In this document: piece by piece, positions 39,196-41,671 of the stretch
Position numbering within the stretch: the first letter of the stretch is position 1
Layout: each line of letters opens with the position of its first letter
Source of the DNA: Caryophanales bacterium UBA2253
GTDB taxonomy: Bacteria > Bacillota_I > Bacilli_A > ML615J-28 > CAG-698
DNA: 41,671 nucleotides
Reading direction: 5' to 3'
Assembly: GCA_002347755.1 (NCBI GenBank)
Contig: DDXT01000045.1
Coordinates: 1 to 41,671, forward strand
Notes under the pieces: model-generated
The model's database searches: none
What the model was told of the DNA's origin: nothing
The model's input: the letters and a program-made list of their open reading frames with translations, nothing else
Program-made: the position numbers and the translations under genes

Positions 39196-40331
39196 CATGA
39201 CATCAACAGAATCAAAGGAACATTGGTCTCGTCTTTGGTCATTCCCGCGTGGTGGGCTTTGAAAGAAAAACTGGCTTTCTCGAGATTTCCTTTATAAATG
39301 ATGGTTTTGCTCCCGATGGCAATGCTTAAGAAATCTCCCAAAAAGTCATCAACTTTCAGGTGTTCGGAACCCGGTCCGAAGATCGCTTCCGAACGGACTT
39401 CCGCTTTGCTCAAAAGCAAGAAATCATTTCCTAACTTCTGTTTGAAAGCCGAAGCAAACTGTTCTTGCCGATTTTTCTTCACCAAGAAACTGGTGCAGCG
39501 GGGTTCAATGGAAGGGGGCATCACAAGGCAATCGGACAATTCCGGAAGGCTTCCGATGTCAATTTGCTCGGAAATGTCGATGAGTCCATGGTCGGCGCTG
39601 ATGATCACCAGCGTGTCTTTCAGCTTCCCAAGCCGATTTTCAATGATGTTTTCCAGGCTGGCGATGGTTTCCCCCACTTCCGGACTGTCGGTCCCCAAAA
39701 CATGCATGGAACTGTCCGGTTCATAAAAATAAGCATAAATGAATTTCGGTTCGTCGATTTCCGTCAGCTGGGCGATGGCCAGGGCTTCTTCTTCAAAGTT
39801 CTTTCCGTACCGGACTTCGTAATCCACTCCCGCTTGGGGGATGGTTTCCGGATGGACGACATAACGTTTGACTAGGTCGCCGGTGGCCGTTTTGATCTTC
39901 GAAAAGACGCTTTCGTAAGCGAGAAGGTCTTTACCATTTCCCGGTGCCAATTCAATTTTTTCGCCGGTCAATGAATCATTGTAAGGAAAGATGTCGATGA
40001 AACGTTCAAATTCTTTAAAATAAAGGCTCCACCCCAGCCATCCGTGCTCGATGGGGGCCAAACCCGAAGTCAAAGTATTGATGGCGGCCACGGTCGTCGG
40101 CGGAAACACCGAGGAAATGGTCGCGATTTGATGACGAGCCAAAAATCCATTCGGCCGATGGCGGCGAAGGATGGCATCGCCTAAACCGTCAAGAATTAAA
40201 AGGACGACATTTTTCGGTCGTCTTTTTAAATATTGATCCAAGACCGTCAGCCGCTCATGATGATTGTTGTGGCCGTAATGACCCAAAATCGAACTGATCA
40301 GCGCCAAGGATGATTTTTGGTAATCAATCAT
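39195..40331 (-). CDS. Type I phosphodiesterase/nucleotide pyrophosphatase-like (alkaline phosphatase superfamily)
   Basis: A 378-residue hydrolase without a signal peptide, so probably cytosolic. VLLILDGLGD has metal ligand Asp48. FPPTTVAAINTLTSG at about 76-90 holds the nucleophile threonine (T79 or T80). YAYFYEPDSSMHVLG, ISADHGLID and the C-terminal AHHAGMTKDETNVPLIL supply the remaining metal ligands (Asp, His, Asp-His, His). The substrate may be a nucleotide sugar, phosphodiester or phosphonate and cannot be named. The start overlaps the sdaA 3' end by 8 bp, with AAGGTGA upstream inside sdaA. Confidence 0.88.
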   Translation of the reverse strand: MIDYQKSSLALISSILGHYGHNNHHERLTVLDQYLKRRPKNVVLLILDGLGDAILRRHRPNGFLARHQIATISSVFPPTTVAAINTLTSGLAPIEHGWLGWSLYFKEFERFIDIFPYNDSLTGEKIELAPGNGKDLLAYESVFSKIKTATGDLVKRYVVHPETIPQAGVDYEVRYGKNFEEEALAIAQLTEIDEPKFIYAYFYEPDSSMHVLGTDSPEVGETIASLENIIENRLGKLKDTLVIISADHGLIDISEQIDIGSLPELSDCLVMPPSIEPRCTSFLVKKNRQEQFASAFKQKLGNDFLLLSKAEVRSEAIFGPGSEHLKVDDFLGDFLSIAIGSKTIIYKGNLEKASFSFKAHHAGMTKDETNVPLILLMS

Positions 40332-41523
40332 GGTTAACGTTCACCTTAGCCAATCCGCCCAGCGATGTTTCCCGATAAATGGCATTTAGGTCCTTTCCGG
40401 TCTCTTTCAGGGAAGTGACCACGCTGTCAAAATCAATGTAATGCTTGCCATCGGTCAGCAAGGCATAATTAGAAGAATCAATGGCTCTTTTCGCCGACAA
40501 GGCATTGCGTTCAATGCACGGGATTTGCACATATCCCAGAACCGGATCGCACGTCATGCCCAAATGGTGTTCCAAAGCGATTTCGGCGGCGTATTCGATC
40601 TGCATGTTGCTGCCCCCGCGCAAATAGGTCAATGCCGCGGCGGCCATGCTGCAAGCCGTGCCAATCTCGCCCTGACAGCCGACTTCGGCTCCGGAAATGG
40701 AGGCATTCTCCTTAACCAGATTTCCGAACAAACCCCCGACCAACAAGGCTTTCGCGAGCATTTCTTTGCTTACGGTTTCGGTTTTGAAATAGGAATACAA
40801 AACGCCCGGAACCACTCCGCTCGATCCGCAGGTCGGAGCCGTTACGATGACGCCTCCGTCGGCGTTCTCTTCAGCAACCGCCAGGCTGGCGGCGAAGACC
40901 AAAGTATTGAAATCCGTTGACTTTTGGAATTTTCCGTAGATGGAAGGGGCGCGTCGGCGAACTTTCAAAGGCCCGGGCAGGACTTCTTTGATGCTCGCCA
41001 GTCCTCTTTCCACGGCTTCGAACATCGCGTCGATGGTGGTCTGGGCCCATTCCAAAATGTCTCGGTCTTCGGATTCGTAAATGTAATCCAAAAAGCTGAT
41101 TTTTTGGATGGTCAGATAACTCATGATGTCTTCCATGGTCTTGAACCGGTAAAAATGGTTGGGATGGGTATCCCGCGGTTCATTCAATTCTTTCAAGGCT
41201 CCGCCTCCGACCGAAAAGACCAACCATTCATCGGTTAGAATCTCGTCTTTGTAAGCGAAAAACTTCATCCCGTTCGGATGATATTCATAAAACAATTCCC
41301 CGAAAAAGCGGACTTCCGTCTTTTGTTCGCCCAACGTTTTTTTGATGATCACATCGGCCAGATGACCCCTTCCGGTCAAGGCCAGCGATCCGTATAAATC
41401 AACGACGTATTTGTCTGCGTCCGAGTTTTTCTTCAAAAACTTTTCGGCCGCCCTTTGCGGCCCCATGGTATGGGAACTGGAAGGTCCGTTCCCGATTCGA
41501 AACAATTCTTTTTGCGTATCCAT
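40324..41523 (-). CDS. sdaA: L-serine ammonia-lyase (dehydratase), single-chain iron-sulfur type
   Basis: Deaminates L-serine to pyruvate and ammonia with a 4Fe-4S cluster. It has 399 residues. IGNGPSSSHTMGP at 10-22 is the diagnostic N-terminal motif. APTCGSSGVVPG in the middle, GCQGEIGTACSMAAAAL and CDPVLGYVQIPCIERN supply the cluster cysteines and active site. The beta domain and alpha domain are fused in one chain, unlike the split SdaAA/SdaAB of many Bacillota. A GGTGA ribosome site and an extended -10 promoter precede the ATG. It is first gene of a unit with the phosphodiesterase. Confidence 0.92.
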   Translation of the reverse strand: MDTQKELFRIGNGPSSSHTMGPQRAAEKFLKKNSDADKYVVDLYGSLALTGRGHLADVIIKKTLGEQKTEVRFFGELFYEYHPNGMKFFAYKDEILTDEWLVFSVGGGALKELNEPRDTHPNHFYRFKTMEDIMSYLTIQKISFLDYIYESEDRDILEWAQTTIDAMFEAVERGLASIKEVLPGPLKVRRRAPSIYGKFQKSTDFNTLVFAASLAVAEENADGGVIVTAPTCGSSGVVPGVLYSYFKTETVSKEMLAKALLVGGLFGNLVKENASISGAEVGCQGEIGTACSMAAAALTYLRGGSNMQIEYAAEIALEHHLGMTCDPVLGYVQIPCIERNALSAKRAIDSSNYALLTDGKHYIDFDSVVTSLKETGKDLNAIYRETSLGGLAKVNVNHD

Positions 41524-41538
41524 ATTATCACCGGATTA

Positions 41539-41544
41539 ATTATA
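41539..41544 (-). promoter_or_regulatory. Extended -10 box of sdaA
   Basis: Minus strand TGGTATAAT, giving a very short leader. No good -35. Confidence 0.55.
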
Positions 41545-41573
41545 CCATGATTTTCGATTTTTCATGCATAATC

Positions 41574-41602
41574 TTGCATTTACTAAGCGAATAAGGTAAA
41601 AT
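41574..41602 (+). promoter_or_regulatory. Promoter of the gene cut by the right edge
   Basis: TTGCAT, 17 nt, TAAAAT, 27 nt before the ATG at 41630. Confidence 0.5.
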
Positions 41603-41629
41603 AGAACCACTGCGAAAGCGAGGAAATCC

Positions 41630-41671
41630 ATGAAAATTATCGGCGTGACCCGAGTTTTGCAGTGTTATGCT
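41630..41671 (+). CDS. Start of an unidentified gene, cut by the window edge
   Basis: Fourteen codons (MKIIGVTRVLQCYA) after a good GAGGAA ribosome site and a plausible promoter. The opening resembles N-termini of some family 2 glycosyltransferases (MKIIGxTRVxNE), but 14 residues do not allow a call. Confidence 0.5.
   Translation, partial: MKIIGVTRVLQCYA

Noticed and set aside
38977..39198. 73-codon minus-strand ORF with SSSLDEL at both ends
   Set aside because: The repeated peptide is just the translated duplicated hairpin; no ribosome site and overlap with two terminators.
1..41671. CRISPR arrays, insertion sequences, prophage or plasmid functions
   Set aside because: No spaced direct repeats, transposase, integrase or phage structural genes were seen anywhere in the window.

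Overview
The window looks like a chromosomal segment of a moderate-GC member of the Bacillota. The best fit, by inference only, is the Bacilli/Mollicutes boundary (Acholeplasmatales-, Izemoplasmatales- or Erysipelotrichia-like). Genes are compact, often overlap by ATGA or TAATG, use AAGGAG-type ribosome sites and TATAAT boxes (many with an extended TG), and end in intrinsic terminators. TGA is a normal stop (folA, thyA and others), so the code is standard. No peptidoglycan gene is seen, and the only glutamate-racemase-like protein has lost both catalytic cysteines. That would suit a wall-less or wall-reduced cell but does not prove it.

Layout. 73-5531: minus-strand nucleotide and lipid genes (mgtC-like, pdp, plsC, folA, thyA, a small membrane protein), with a histidine phosphatase on the plus strand. 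5647-12815: a thioredoxin-like protein; the MATE-queG-trmL operon; a sirtuin with the non-catalytic racemase-like protein; a two-subunit class I fumarase and a membrane protein. 12856-16352: a CitX-CitG fusion behind a secreted purple-acid-phosphatase-like protein. 16353-17017: a psuG relic and a consensus promoter/terminator pair that looks like a small RNA gene. 17018-19493: DegV, a YhcC-type radical SAM protein and a CBS protein. 19728-29095: two giant paralogous lipoproteins (1203 and 1856 residues) made of Big_2 Ig-like repeats and beta-helix modules. 29286-38354: metK, a DEAD-box helicase, pmbA/tldD, gltX and an ABC exporter homologue whose ATPase motifs are nearly all lost. 38479-41671: coaD, a hairpin-rich spacer, a phosphodiesterase, L-serine dehydratase and the start of a further gene.

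The most unusual signal is in the leaders of the two giant lipoprotein genes. Both can fold the same H-type pseudoknot with identical spacing: 9-bp stem 1, 26-nt loop, 7-bp stem 2, 4-nt linker, 14 nt to the AUG. The two copies differ at paired positions by three compensatory and three pairing-compatible changes and by none that break a pair. Neither gene has a Shine-Dalgarno next to its AUG; the only good one (GGAGG) lies in the pseudoknot loop in both. I recognise no known riboswitch class. This is the best candidate for an undescribed regulatory system here. Second in interest are the orphan 16963-16756 transcription unit, which has mutually exclusive helices, and the two pseudoenzymes (ABC protein and racemase-like protein).
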